Below, piece after piece: positions 14,195-22,552 of a stretch of DNA of 48,131 nt. Numbering within the stretch: position 1 is the first letter of the stretch; the number at the start of each line of letters is the position of its first letter. The notes beneath the pieces are model-generated. The model saw only the letters and a list, made by a program, of their open reading frames with translations. It was not told the DNA's origin and did no database searches. The stretch is from a virus: IMG/VR virus record IMGVR_UViG_3300025000_000156, positions 1-48,131 of that record. One strand, given 5' to 3'. Made by a program: the position numbers and the translations under genes.

Positions 14195-14899
14195 ATGGGT
14201 GGAAAATCAGGAAGTGACCCCAGCATGGCCCCTGCCGCATCGGCGGAAGACTTCGATTACCTCAACCGTTACCCGGACGTAGCTGAGTCGGGGTTGAACC
14301 CCTACTACCACTACCAGAAGTGGGGCCAGGCCGAGGGCCGCACCTACGGTTCAGCTCCGATGCTGCCTGAGTTCGACTTCGGGGCGATCTTCGAGGCCCT
14401 GGCCGGTCAGCAGGAGGCAGCATACGGGCGACAAGAGGAGCTGGCTGCCCAGTACGCCTCCCAGCAGGAGAAGGCCCTGAAGGAAGCCGAGCAGATGCAG
14501 GGCCTTGCCTCGCTCGATCAGGTCTTTGGCACCAAGCTGGATGCCGCCAACAAGGCCATAGCGGACGTTAATACCCAGATAAACGACGAGGCCGCTCATG
14601 CGTCCGTAAAGGGCATCGACTTCGCTGTCACCGAGGAAGAGAAGCAGGCCCGGATCAACAATATGTTTGCCGACTATTGGTCCGAGTCGTCCGAGGCCCA
14701 GTTCGCTGACCTCTATGGTAAGTGGGGAGCAGGTAACACTGCCTATGACTGGACACTGCCGGTGACCAGAGGCACAGGTACCGACACCGAGGGGGCGCTG
14801 CCTAAAGAGGGCAAGAAGGTTGGCGGTCCTGTCAAGGGTGGGGCAACCGTGCTGACCGAGGAAGATGAGGAAAAGAGTAAAACCTTACTAGGAGCCTAG
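14195..14899 (+). CDS. Virion-module protein with a YPDVA/HYxxWGxxEGR motif
   Basis: A 234-aa protein starting MGGKSG. Residues 20-50 hold a single copy of the YLNRYPDVA...HYQKWGQAEGR motif, known from secreted and S-layer type proteins as a short repeat of unclear role. Residues 65-110 are a Gln/Glu/Ala coiled coil; the C-terminus is acidic. It lies between the GNAT-like and portal genes, so it may be a minor structural or head-tail protein. The gene ends LLGA-stop inside a dispersed palindrome. AGGAGAACAGG precedes the ATG. Its MGGK start is shared with two other late proteins (15110 and 40538). Confidence 0.7.
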   Translation: MGGKSGSDPSMAPAASAEDFDYLNRYPDVAESGLNPYYHYQKWGQAEGRTYGSAPMLPEFDFGAIFEALAGQQEAAYGRQEELAAQYASQQEKALKEAEQMQGLASLDQVFGTKLDAANKAIADVNTQINDEAAHASVKGIDFAVTEEEKQARINNMFADYWSESSEAQFADLYGKWGAGNTAYDWTLPVTRGTGTDTEGALPKEGKKVGGPVKGGATVLTEEDEEKSKTLLGA

Positions 14900-14900
14900 T
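14887..14900. repeat. Dispersed palindrome acting as stop/ribosome site/start: ACTAG-GAGC-CTAGT
   Basis: The copy contains the TAG stop of the upstream gene and a GGAG in its loop, and the ATG of the 65-aa gene begins two bases after it. Confidence 0.9.
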
Positions 14901-14901
14901 C

Positions 14902-15099
14902 ATGGCGAGAGGAATACTATGCTGCTGTTGTGACAGAGCGCTTGTCGGTTGTGCAGATATATGTTTGCGATGGCGCGGAAAAGCAAAACCAGATCGAACC
15001 TATCGCTGCGTTACATGGCGGAAAGTGTTTAGCAGGTCTGCAGCGACTCAGTGCGCTATAGATTACGCAAACTCATTAGATTGGCCTAAACCCGAATAG
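14902..15099 (+). CDS. Small Cys-rich protein, 65 aa
   Basis: A short protein with CCCC at residues 7-10 and further cysteines at 17, 21, 36 and 51, basic overall. It opens two bases after a palindrome cassette with GGAG in the loop and ends at a decayed version of the same cassette, so it is framed like its neighbours. Base use is visibly more AT-rich than the flanking genes. It could be a recent insert or a zinc-binding peptide; I do not recognise it. Confidence 0.55.
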   Translation: MARGILCCCCDRALVGCADICLRWRGKAKPDRTYRCVTWRKVFSRSAATQCAIDYANSLDWPKPE

Positions 15100-15108
15100 G
15101 AGCCTAAT
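15095..15108. repeat. Decayed palindrome cassette before the MGGK gene
   Basis: AATAG-GAGC-CTAAT keeps the loop GGAG and the spacing to the ATG at 15110 but has one change in each half-site. It supplies the TAG stop of the Cys-rich gene. Not counted among the exact copies. Confidence 0.65.
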
Positions 15109-15109
15109 C

Positions 15110-15448
15110 ATGGGTGGAAAAGGTGAAGACAACTACACCCCGCCTCCGGTGCAGCCGCAGGTAGACATGAACGCAATGCTCGCGCCGATGATGGGGATGA
15201 TGGCCTCGATGGCCTCGATGGCGATGCAGAACAGCATTCAGATGCCTGAGCTGCCGACCCCGCCAACTATCGAGAAGCCAATGAACGTCGATTGGCAGGC
15301 CAAGCAGAAGGAGCTACAGAACAAGATCGCAGCGGACACGGCCCAGGACATCGCTCGTCGCCGGGGCCGTTCCTCGACCATATTGACCTCGCCGCTGGCT
15401 GATGGTGAGGAACCAACAACCGTCTCAGCTAAGATGTCGGGGGCCTAA
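15110..15448 (+). CDS. Met-rich small virion-module protein, 112 aa
   Basis: Starts MGGKGEDN, has a Pro-rich region, a Met/Ala/Ser helix (residues 21-45, MMGMMASMASMAMQ) and a C-terminal RGRSSTILTSP motif at about 86-96. That motif recurs in small proteins next to podovirus portals. It is probably a minor head or tail component. Its TAA stop overlaps the ATG of the portal gene (TAATG). A GGAG in the decayed palindrome precedes its ATG at normal spacing. Confidence 0.7.
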   Translation: MGGKGEDNYTPPPVQPQVDMNAMLAPMMGMMASMASMAMQNSIQMPELPTPPTIEKPMNVDWQAKQKELQNKIAADTAQDIARRRGRSSTILTSPLADGEEPTTVSAKMSGA

Positions 15449-17154
15449 TGGCGCTGCCAAGCATAAAGGACTTACGCCGGGACTATCACGAGGCTATCAT
15501 CGAGGCCCAGGATTGGTTCGAGGAAGGCAAGGCGATTGCCCGCTTCGTGCTACCTGGGCGCGGTCGTTTTGACAGCCTGTCCAACGCGCCAGGCAAGACC
15601 ACCGTCAAGCGTCGTTCCTTCTCCAGCCGGGATATCGTCAACCCGGTTGCCGAGGATGCGGTCGAGATACTGACCAGTGGTATGCACGGACGACTCACCG
15701 GCCAGTCACGGCACTGGTGCCGTCTTGACTTCGTGGGTGATCCCTCGCCTCCCAGCTCATCGCTGCGGAACTGGCTGTATGATTGCCAGAAGCGCCTGCA
15801 TGAGGCCTGGAACCTGTCGAACTTCTACGAGGTTATGCCGGGGTTCTATAAGGAGTGTGCCGGATTCGGCAATGCCTCTGTTCACAACGAGGACGACGAC
15901 GAGAAGATATTCCACTTCGACCTGTTGACCTTCGGGGAGTATGTCCTGTTCCGGGGTAAGAATGGCCGGATCGACAAGTATTTCCGTTATATCGACATGA
16001 GCCTGCGCCAGCTTGAGCTGCACTATGGCAAGGCCAACCTGCCTGAAGATATTCAGGATACCCTGACAGCGGATAACGCTTCGCAGAACACCACCAAGCG
16101 GCGGGTGATCGTCTGCGTTTATGCCCGGAAGCATCGCAACAAGCCGTGGACCTCCGTTCACTTCCTCGAATCGGGGAACTCAAGCACTGGGGCCCAGGAT
16201 CAAGAGAAGCCTCTGAGGATCGCTGGGTATCATGAGTTCCCCTACCATACCGCTCGTTGGGATGCCATTGGCACCGACAACATGGGGGTCGGTGTAGGTA
16301 GTCGTATCCTGCCGCTGTCCAAGCGGTTGCAGGAGATGGAAAAGGCTTTCCTGATAGCCACCCATAAGGCTGTGAATCCGCCTTATAACGTCCCGGCTCG
16401 GATGCGCGGCAAGGCCAATACCCTGCCGGGGGGCTATAACTATGTGGCCAACCCCAACGAGAAGGTCGAGCCAATCGTTAACGCCGGGTTCGACTACTCT
16501 GGTGTGAGTGCAGCCTCTGAACGTGTTGAGATGGCTATCAGGAAAGCCTGTTTCAATGATGTCTTCCTTACCGGGATGCGTGATCCGAACGCCTCACCAC
16601 TGAAGGCCCGTGAGGTCGATGCTCGTGAGGACGAGGGGGTTATCCGACTAGGCCCGGTCATCGGTCGGCTCTACTCAGAAGCCCTCTGCGATCTGGTCAC
16701 CCGCTGCTTCAACAGCATGCTCCGACGTGGCCTGTTCGCGCCGATGGACCCGGAGATGCTGAAGACGGCAGGGGGCATTAACATCACCCTGATCGGACCA
16801 CTCGCCCAGCAGCAGAAGCTGATCGAGGTGCGTTCGATCCAGAACTTCTTCCAGTTCGTTGCCGGGATCGTGCCGTTTGACGACACCGCCAGGGATAAGA
16901 TCAACACCGACCGGACCATTGACGAGGTTGCGGATATGACCGGTGTCCCGGCTGTCGTGTTGAACACCGAGGCCGAGGTCGCCCAGCGCCGCCAGGCCCG
17001 CGCTCAGGCCCAGCAGAAACAGCAGGCACTGGCAGAGAAGGCCGCACAGACCCAGATTCAGGGCGAGGGGCTGACCAACACCGCTGCCGCCGCTCGTGAC
17101 TTTGCCGGGGCTGGCTTGGATATCAGTGAGATCATGGGTGGGAGCGTGATGTAA
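15448..17154 (+). CDS. Portal (head-to-tail connector) protein
   Basis: A 568-aa protein of the T7-type head-tail connector family. The N-terminal region has SSRDIVNPVAEDAVEILTSGMHGRLT, then the LLTFGEYVLFRGKNGRIDKYFR region (about 165-190) and the YHEFPYHTARWD region (about 255-266), all characteristic of this family; length is close to T7 gp8 (536 aa). The C-terminus (510-545) is a Gln/Ala coiled coil. The ring of subunits forms the DNA channel at one capsid vertex. The gene is translationally coupled to both neighbours (TAATG on each side). Confidence 0.93.
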   Translation: MALPSIKDLRRDYHEAIIEAQDWFEEGKAIARFVLPGRGRFDSLSNAPGKTTVKRRSFSSRDIVNPVAEDAVEILTSGMHGRLTGQSRHWCRLDFVGDPSPPSSSLRNWLYDCQKRLHEAWNLSNFYEVMPGFYKECAGFGNASVHNEDDDEKIFHFDLLTFGEYVLFRGKNGRIDKYFRYIDMSLRQLELHYGKANLPEDIQDTLTADNASQNTTKRRVIVCVYARKHRNKPWTSVHFLESGNSSTGAQDQEKPLRIAGYHEFPYHTARWDAIGTDNMGVGVGSRILPLSKRLQEMEKAFLIATHKAVNPPYNVPARMRGKANTLPGGYNYVANPNEKVEPIVNAGFDYSGVSAASERVEMAIRKACFNDVFLTGMRDPNASPLKAREVDAREDEGVIRLGPVIGRLYSEALCDLVTRCFNSMLRRGLFAPMDPEMLKTAGGINITLIGPLAQQQKLIEVRSIQNFFQFVAGIVPFDDTARDKINTDRTIDEVADMTGVPAVVLNTEAEVAQRRQARAQAQQKQQALAEKAAQTQIQGEGLTNTAAAARDFAGAGLDISEIMGGSVM

Positions 17155-17495
17155 TGGCGAAAAGACGGAGTATAGACCGAACGGTTACCCAGACCTATGA
17201 CGACTTGGTGCGCGAAACCAGCGAAAATCAGCGCGAACAGAAAATCAAACTTGCAAATTTCGCAAAAGCGTTGCATGATAAGTCAACTAGGGAGCTAGTC
17301 TGGGAAATCTTGGGGTTTACCGGCCTCTACAACATCAATACGGCCTGTGATAATACGGTTTTCATGACAGAGGGTTCCCGTAAAGTCGGATTGCAGATTC
17401 TGGACCTACTTTTTGAGATTGATCCGGGCATCTACACCAAGATGATACTGGAACACAAACCCGAACAGGATGACGGAGGCGATAACGATGGCTGA
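17154..17495 (+). CDS. Bbp19-like phage protein
   Basis: A 113-aa protein. Residues 30-100 (FAKALHDKSTRELVWEILGFTGLYN, then FMTEGSRKVGLQILDLL and YTKMILEH) match the layout of the Bbp19-like domain of BPP-1/epsilon15-type phages, found between portal and scaffold genes. Function in virion assembly is not established. The STRELV segment is encoded by a dispersed palindrome within the conserved part of the domain. It is coupled to the portal gene and overlaps the scaffold gene. Confidence 0.75.
   Translation: MAKRRSIDRTVTQTYDDLVRETSENQREQKIKLANFAKALHDKSTRELVWEILGFTGLYNINTACDNTVFMTEGSRKVGLQILDLLFEIDPGIYTKMILEHKPEQDDGGDNDG
17286..17299. repeat. Dispersed palindrome: ACTAG-GGAG-CTAGT
   Basis: Copy inside the Bbp19-like gene; it encodes STRELV. 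Confidence 0.9.
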
Positions 17496-18189
17496 TGAGG
17501 TTGTTGTAACTGGTGAGGCTACCACCACAGAGGGTACAGCTACGACAGAAACGAGTACCGAGCTTACGGTGGACAGCACTACGACCACTGAAGCCCCCAA
17601 GGGTACGGTTTTAGGTGATGGCGGGACACCCCCGGAGACCGGCGGCGATTGGCTGTCCGCGTTACCGGAGGAACTGCGTGGTAATGAGCGGTTGTCAGGA
17701 CTCAAGAGCGTAGCAGAGTTGGCGGAGGCTTACTCCAAGGCCAACATCGCGCCTGCGCCCCTGGAAGCAGACGCTTATAAGCTGCCGGAGAACTTCCCGA
17801 TCAAGGATATAGGCGTTTGGGCGAACAAGCTGGGGCTTACCCAGGCCCAGCTTGACAATGTGCTGGCCCTTGACGCCCATGCTCGTGGTGCTGAGTATGA
17901 GTTCATGGAGAAGACCCAGACCGAGGGGCTTAATAAGCTGTTCGAGACTTGGGGGGCCGAGAAAGACGCCAATATCCAGTATGCAAAGCAGTTTATCAAC
18001 CACTTTGACGAGGGGGGTCAGCTCAAACAGCTTCTCAACACCACACGCGCCGGGAATAACCCGACCGTCGTGGCGTTTATGGCGAGAGTAGGCCGGGAGC
18101 TGATGAAAGAGGACGGTTTCATCCCCAATAAGGGACAGACCAGCCGGGTTGCGAAATCCGCCGCTGAAGTTATCTTCGATAAGAGCTGA
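17488..18189 (+). CDS. Capsid scaffold protein
   Basis: A 233-aa acidic helical protein just before the capsid gene. The Thr-rich disordered N-terminus (1-50) is followed by DWLSALPEELRGNERLSGLKSVAELAEAY, the usual phage scaffold pattern, and a helical C-terminus. It directs capsid shell assembly and is then removed. I choose the ATG at 17488 because GGAGG lies eight bases upstream; an upstream ATG at 17470 lacks a ribosome site. The start overlaps the Bbp19-like gene. Confidence 0.8.
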   Translation: MADEVVVTGEATTTEGTATTETSTELTVDSTTTTEAPKGTVLGDGGTPPETGGDWLSALPEELRGNERLSGLKSVAELAEAYSKANIAPAPLEADAYKLPENFPIKDIGVWANKLGLTQAQLDNVLALDAHARGAEYEFMEKTQTEGLNKLFETWGAEKDANIQYAKQFINHFDEGGQLKQLLNTTRAGNNPTVVAFMARVGRELMKEDGFIPNKGQTSRVAKSAAEVIFDKS

Positions 18190-18226
18190 AAACCCCTCAA
18201 CACGCAATTTCTAAAGGAGACAGACT

Positions 18227-19252
18227 ATGGCTTTTGATCCGACTGCCGGTTCGGCGTATCCGAACCTGATCAACCTGGCAAAGCGCACCGATCCGAACGG
18301 TAAGGTTGCCAAAATCGTTGAGATTCTCAACAAGACCAACGAAATGCTGGACGATGCCTACTTCGTGGAGGGCAACCTTCCAACTGGCCACCGTACCACC
18401 ATTCGCTGCGACATCCCGGCCCCCACCTGGCGTAAGTTCAACTATGGTGTCAGGCCGATCAAGTCGAACACCATGCAGGTCGATGATGTCTGCGGTATGC
18501 TTGAGGCCCGTTCTCAGATTGACAAGAAGCTCGCCAACCTGAACGGCAACAGCAAGGAGTTCATGCTTTCTGAGGCCCAGCCGATTCTTGAGGGCATTTC
18601 CAACGAGCTTGCCTCGACCTTCATCTACGGGTCGCTGGTAAGCCATCCCGACAAGTTCAACGGCCTGGCAGTGCGTTATGACAAGCTCGGTACCCCATCC
18701 AACAAGCCGACCGCTAACAGCTATCTGAATCAGGTCATTGGCAACGGCGGCACTGGCAGCGCCCTGACCTCGATCTGGCTGATCGTCTGGGGTGCCAACA
18801 CCGTCCATATGATCTACCCCAAAGGCTCCCCGCAGGGTATTGAGAGTCAGGACTTGGGCGAGGTCGATGCCTATGACGCTGACGGCGGTATCTACCGGGC
18901 GTATGCCTCGGTGTTTGGGGCCAACATGGGCCTGGTCGTCCGCGATTGGCGGTATATCGTTCGTATCGCCAACATCGACGTAGCCGCTGTCGCTGCCGAT
19001 GGAGCCAAGCTGAAGACCCTGTACAACAACATGATCACAGCGACCAACACGGTTCCGAATCTCGGTTCCGGTCGGGCCTGCTTCTATCTGAACAGGGCCA
19101 CCAAGAACCTGATCGACATCGCCGCCACCGACAAGGCCAATGCCGCCCTGTCCATTGGTGAGGTGTTCGGTAAACGGCAGACCTCGTTCTGGGGTATCCC
19201 GATGAAGCAGTGTGATTCCATCCTGCTCACCGAGGACGCGCTCACCGCCTAA
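18227..19252 (+). CDS. Major capsid protein
   Basis: A 341-aa protein of the epsilon15/BPP-1-type HK97-fold capsid family. Features are the N-terminal helix (LINLAKRTDPNGKVAKIVEIL), the LPTGHRTTIRCDIPAPTWRKFNYGV region (about 52-76), the VWGANTVHMIYPKGSPQGI segment (about 187-205) and YRAYASVFGANMGLVVRDWRYIVRI (about 226-250). There is an AAAGGAG ribosome site at good spacing. It is the building block of the icosahedral shell and is followed by its cement protein gene. Confidence 0.92.
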   Translation: MAFDPTAGSAYPNLINLAKRTDPNGKVAKIVEILNKTNEMLDDAYFVEGNLPTGHRTTIRCDIPAPTWRKFNYGVRPIKSNTMQVDDVCGMLEARSQIDKKLANLNGNSKEFMLSEAQPILEGISNELASTFIYGSLVSHPDKFNGLAVRYDKLGTPSNKPTANSYLNQVIGNGGTGSALTSIWLIVWGANTVHMIYPKGSPQGIESQDLGEVDAYDADGGIYRAYASVFGANMGLVVRDWRYIVRIANIDVAAVAADGAKLKTLYNNMITATNTVPNLGSGRACFYLNRATKNLIDIAATDKANAALSIGEVFGKRQTSFWGIPMKQCDSILLTEDALTA

Positions 19253-19258
19253 TAATCA

Positions 19259-19272
19259 ACTAGGTCGCTAGT
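19259..19272. repeat. Dispersed palindrome: ACTAG-GTCG-CTAGT
   Basis: Intergenic copy six bases after the capsid gene stop and before the cement protein gene, with TTGGAGGAC between it and the next start. Confidence 0.9.
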
Positions 19273-19293
19273 CGATCTTGGAGGACGTAGAAT

Positions 19294-19647
19294 ATGGGTA
19301 TGATTGATAAGCAGCTTAATCTTTGTTCCGCTATGGCCTATAACGGCACTCCTGCTGTTATAGACCTGGGCGCAGCCAACCTTGGACCCGGTGCCCAGAT
19401 CAAAGGGCGTTTGCAGGGTTCTGAGGTTACTGGTATGACCGCGCTGGTCATCCTGACCGGCTCGACCAGCAGCCCGGCTACCACAATCGCGACCATTCCC
19501 TGCACCCACACCCAGGCGAATGCGGGGTTCAACTTCACCCTGCCCCCGCAGGGGCTGTTGCGTTATATGACGGTATCTTTTACCAGCATCTCGGCGGGTA
19601 CCATCACGGACTGCTCCTTGATGCTGGATCACCAGACGGCACAGTAA
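19294..19647 (+). CDS. Bbp16-like capsid cement protein
   Basis: A 117-aa beta-rich protein directly after the capsid gene. The start (MIDKQLNLCSAMAYNGTPAVIDLGAANLG) matches the N-terminus of the Bbp16 family, the dimeric cement protein that staples BPP-1 capsomers. TTGGAGGACG lies upstream at slightly long spacing. It should sit on the capsid surface. Confidence 0.75.
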   Translation: MGMIDKQLNLCSAMAYNGTPAVIDLGAANLGPGAQIKGRLQGSEVTGMTALVILTGSTSSPATTIATIPCTHTQANAGFNFTLPPQGLLRYMTVSFTSISAGTITDCSLMLDHQTAQ

Positions 19648-19676
19648 GCCGACTAAAACTTTAGCTCCTTATAGAT

Positions 19677-19706
19677 AAACCCTGACTAGACAACTAGTCA
19701 GGGTTT
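19677..19706. repeat. Extended palindrome (13-bp arms) between cement and next gene
   Basis: AAACCCTGACTAG at 19677-19689 pairs with 19694-19706 across ACAA; the core is a dispersed palindrome (19685-19698). The right arm ends in GGGTTT, followed directly by GGAGG, the ribosome site of the next gene. It may act as an attenuating hairpin that lowers expression after the capsid genes. Confidence 0.9.
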
Positions 19707-19716
19707 GGAGGTTTAC

Positions 19717-20157
19717 ATGCCCAAGTTCATCTGTGTAGAAGACTGTCACACCAAGCACGAGAAACCGACGCACTGCTTCTATCGTCGCGGCGAGGTGCAT
19801 TTCTTCAAGACCTGTCCGCCCCACTTCATTGCGGTCGATGATGCCTTCGATCCGTCGATGGCCGTTGAAGATGTATCGGCTCTGTCCGGTCCCCCCGAAG
19901 CCAAGCTGGAGTTCGACTTCAACACGGCAGGCGAGGAACTGCTGCTGGCCGCTGACTATGACATTGCCAAGCTGCGTGAGTTTGCCGCCATGAACTACGG
20001 TGTCGAGCTGCCGGAAGACCCCAGCAAGGCTACTGCCGTTGCTCGGTTTGTCGATGCCCGGTATCGCTTCACCACCACCAACGCCGCGCTTACCCAGGCT
20101 GCTGAGACTCAGCGTCTTGCTTCCGTGCCTGCCGCCAAAGCGCCCAAGGGGAAATAA
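19717..20157 (+). CDS. Hypothetical structural-module protein, 146 aa
   Basis: The start MPKFICVEDC lies five bases after GGAGG; an upstream TTG frame overlaps that site and is not used. The N-terminal half (1-50) has a short beta-rich segment with Cys and His (CVEDCHTKHEKPTHCFYRRGEVHFF). A helical middle (70-130) and a Lys-rich tail follow. Similar short proteins lie between cement and tail genes in BPP-1-like phages and may complete the head, but I cannot assign it. It is followed after three bases by the tail-tube gene. Confidence 0.65.
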   Translation: MPKFICVEDCHTKHEKPTHCFYRRGEVHFFKTCPPHFIAVDDAFDPSMAVEDVSALSGPPEAKLEFDFNTAGEELLLAADYDIAKLREFAAMNYGVELPEDPSKATAVARFVDARYRFTTTNAALTQAAETQRLASVPAAKAPKGK

Positions 20158-20160
20158 GCT

Positions 20161-20781
20161 ATGGCTTCCGAAATCGACATCTGTAACCTGGCCCTTGTGG
20201 CCCTTGGTGCGGAGCAGATTCGGGACTTCACTGGGGCCAACAAGCGCGAACGGGTCTGCGAGACGACTTACCCGCATGTCAGGGACATGCTGCTGGCTGG
20301 CTACGACTGGTCATTTGCGCGGGTAATAGCCACGCTGCGGGAGACGGTAGGCGCGGAGGCCAACGAGTATGGCACTGGTTATGACGTTCCAAACGACTGC
20401 CTACGCCCGGTGGATATTGTGCCGCTCGGCAAGGGTCAACGTTGGGAGCAGATCGGTTCCTCGATCTATACGGCGGTACCTGAACCCAAGCTGCGCTACA
20501 CCAAGCGGGAAACCAATACCGGCCTGTACACCATAGCCTTCGTCAACGCCCTGTCGCTGCAGCTTGCCGCGGCTATCGCGCCGACGATCAGGCAGAACGA
20601 TAAGTATGAGGCCCGACTCGAACAACGCGCTACAGCCGCCTTGATGCTGGCCCAGGAAGAGGATGCGGGACGGGGCGAGGATTATCGCCACCCTGACAAC
20701 GATCCAAACAACGATTCTTTTGTGAATCCCGACTTAGCTGACTCGATAAGGCAGGGCGTCAATGGCTATACATCGACTTAA
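20161..20781 (+). CDS. Tail tubular protein A (gatekeeper/adaptor)
   Basis: A 206-aa protein with the signature start of podovirus tail adaptors: EIDICNLALVALGAEQI, then the ERVCETTYPHVRDMLLAGYDWSFA helix (about 30-55), and the later YNDVP-like GYDVPNDCLRPV and FVNALSLQLAAAIAP helix. It connects the portal to the nozzle and closes the channel after packaging. Its end overlaps the nozzle gene by 20 bases. Confidence 0.88.
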   Translation: MASEIDICNLALVALGAEQIRDFTGANKRERVCETTYPHVRDMLLAGYDWSFARVIATLRETVGAEANEYGTGYDVPNDCLRPVDIVPLGKGQRWEQIGSSIYTAVPEPKLRYTKRETNTGLYTIAFVNALSLQLAAAIAPTIRQNDKYEARLEQRATAALMLAQEEDAGRGEDYRHPDNDPNNDSFVNPDLADSIRQGVNGYTST

Positions 20782-22552
20782 AAGGAACTTTACCGCTGGC
20801 GAACTATCCCCCCTCCTCCTTGCTCAAGTAGAAAACGACCGCTTCCGTTTTGGCTGTCGGACCTTGCGGAACATGCATGTAAAACCACAAGGACCGGCAG
20901 CGAGACGGGAGGGCTTCTGCTTTCGTTTCGACCTCACCCCTCTGCTTGGTACCGGCATCGCCCCTGAGCATCCGCGCATGGTGCCTTTTATTTTTTCAGA
21001 AACCCAGGCGTATGTGATCATCTTCTTTCGTCACAGTTCCGAGGCAGTTCGTTGCGTCTTTGCTACCGGTGATGGCCTGGTCGAAGACCCCCTCAGTCCT
21101 GGCGACCCCTATGTGTATGAATTCTCTGGTCTGTTCTCACTGAGCCTGTTCACCTATAAGCAGTCTGCGGACATCCTCTACATCGCCCAACCGTACCGGA
21201 CGCCAATAGAGTTTAAACGTCTGGGGGCCGCTGAGTGGTCTGCCAACGAGTGCTCATTCACCGACGCGCCAAGTGACTGGAACGGTACGGATGGGTACCC
21301 GGAGTTTGTTGACTTTTACGAACAGCGTATCGCTTACCTCTCAACTGCCGCGCGTCCGCAGACCGTATGGTTCTCCAAGTCTGGCGACTTCTACGACTTT
21401 GGTAAGAGCAGCCCGATCGTGGCCAGTGACGCGGTTACCCTAACCTTTGACTCCGGTACCCAGAACCGGGTGCAGTGGACAAACTCCGCAAAGCAGTTGC
21501 TGGTTGGCACACTTGGCGATGAGTGGGCTATCTCAGGTAGTGGTTATGAACCGCTGTCGTTTACCTCTAACCGGGTAGCCAGGCATACCAATAATGGTGG
21601 GGAGCGTAAACCCGCCCTGATGATTGGCCCAGTTACGCTGTTTATTGAGCGCCACGGCAGGAAGGTGAACCAGTTCATCTTCGATTTTAACTCAGACACC
21701 TATGACACGGTGGACCTGTCGGTACTCGCCCCCCACCTTACCGAGCAGTCACATATTGTTGCTTGGGACTATCAGCAGACTCCGCACGGTATTGTCTGGT
21801 GTGTACGTCAAGACGGGGCCTTGATCGGCCTTACCTTCAAACGCGAGCATAAGGTAACCGGATGGCACAAGCACGACACGGACGGTACATTCCTTGGCGT
21901 GTGTTGCATACCTGGGGATAGGGAAGATGATCTGTGGGTGGTCGTTCGACGCTATATCGAGGGGATCGAGAAGTGGTACATCGAACAGAAGAAACCGGAG
22001 TTCAAAAGCACCTCCCCGCTGGATGCGTACTTCCTCGATAGCCATCTGGTTCTTGAGAGCGAGACACCGGTTACCGAGATTACTGGGCTTGAGCATCTGG
22101 AGGGCAAGACGGTAGGCATCCTGGCGGATGGCTGCGTGGTGACTAGTCAACTAGTCAGCAGCGGCACGATCAACCTCGACGTAGCCGCCTCGAAGGTAGT
22201 CGTTGGTTTGGAATACGAGTCGGTTCTTGAACCTACCCTCTTGGATGTGCCGCTGAACGATGGTACAATACTGGGGAGGGTGGTGAGTGTACCGCGTATG
22301 GACATCATGCTGAACAAATCCATAGGCTTCGAGTATGGCTACGTCACCGAGGAAGGGGAGGAGGTTTTTGAGGACCATCCATTCCGCTACCCCAGCCACA
22401 ACACAGGAGAGCAGATACCCTTGTTTACCGGACTGAAGCAGATCGACTTCCCAGAAGGCTACACCGACGAGCTGCGGGTGCTGATCCGTCAGCGTTCGCC
22501 GTTGCCCTTGACGGTGGTATGCGTGATTGACAACGTGGAGGTGTACGGGTAA
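20762..22552 (+). CDS. Tail tubular protein B (nozzle)
   Basis: A 596-aa protein starting RLKRNFTAGELSPLLLAQVENDRF, followed by GCRTLRNMHVKPQGPAARREGF. This is the hallmark N-terminus of T7 gp12-type tail nozzle proteins. The YDFGKSSP, SGTQNRVQW and LLVGTLGDEWAI segments (about 209-262) fit the same family. It forms the distal tail tube. The gene overlaps its neighbours and ends with TAATG shared with the next gene. A dispersed palindrome lies inside (VTSQLVS). Confidence 0.9.
   Translation: MAIHRLKRNFTAGELSPLLLAQVENDRFRFGCRTLRNMHVKPQGPAARREGFCFRFDLTPLLGTGIAPEHPRMVPFIFSETQAYVIIFFRHSSEAVRCVFATGDGLVEDPLSPGDPYVYEFSGLFSLSLFTYKQSADILYIAQPYRTPIEFKRLGAAEWSANECSFTDAPSDWNGTDGYPEFVDFYEQRIAYLSTAARPQTVWFSKSGDFYDFGKSSPIVASDAVTLTFDSGTQNRVQWTNSAKQLLVGTLGDEWAISGSGYEPLSFTSNRVARHTNNGGERKPALMIGPVTLFIERHGRKVNQFIFDFNSDTYDTVDLSVLAPHLTEQSHIVAWDYQQTPHGIVWCVRQDGALIGLTFKREHKVTGWHKHDTDGTFLGVCCIPGDREDDLWVVVRRYIEGIEKWYIEQKKPEFKSTSPLDAYFLDSHLVLESETPVTEITGLEHLEGKTVGILADGCVVTSQLVSSGTINLDVAASKVVVGLEYESVLEPTLLDVPLNDGTILGRVVSVPRMDIMLNKSIGFEYGYVTEEGEEVFEDHPFRYPSHNTGEQIPLFTGLKQIDFPEGYTDELRVLIRQRSPLPLTVVCVIDNVEVYG
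22142..22155. repeat. Dispersed palindrome: ACTAG-TCAA-CTAGT
   Basis: Copy inside the nozzle gene; it encodes VTSQLVS. Confidence 0.9.

Noticed and set aside
15757-16474. Two long minus-strand frames (134 and 213 codons)
   Set aside because: Antisense to the portal gene, with biased composition and no ribosome sites.
18197-18808. A 203-codon minus-strand frame
   Set aside because: Antisense to the major capsid gene; no start context.
19669-20277. A 202-codon minus-strand frame
   Set aside because: Antisense to the 146-aa and tail-tube genes and would read through the 19677 hairpin.
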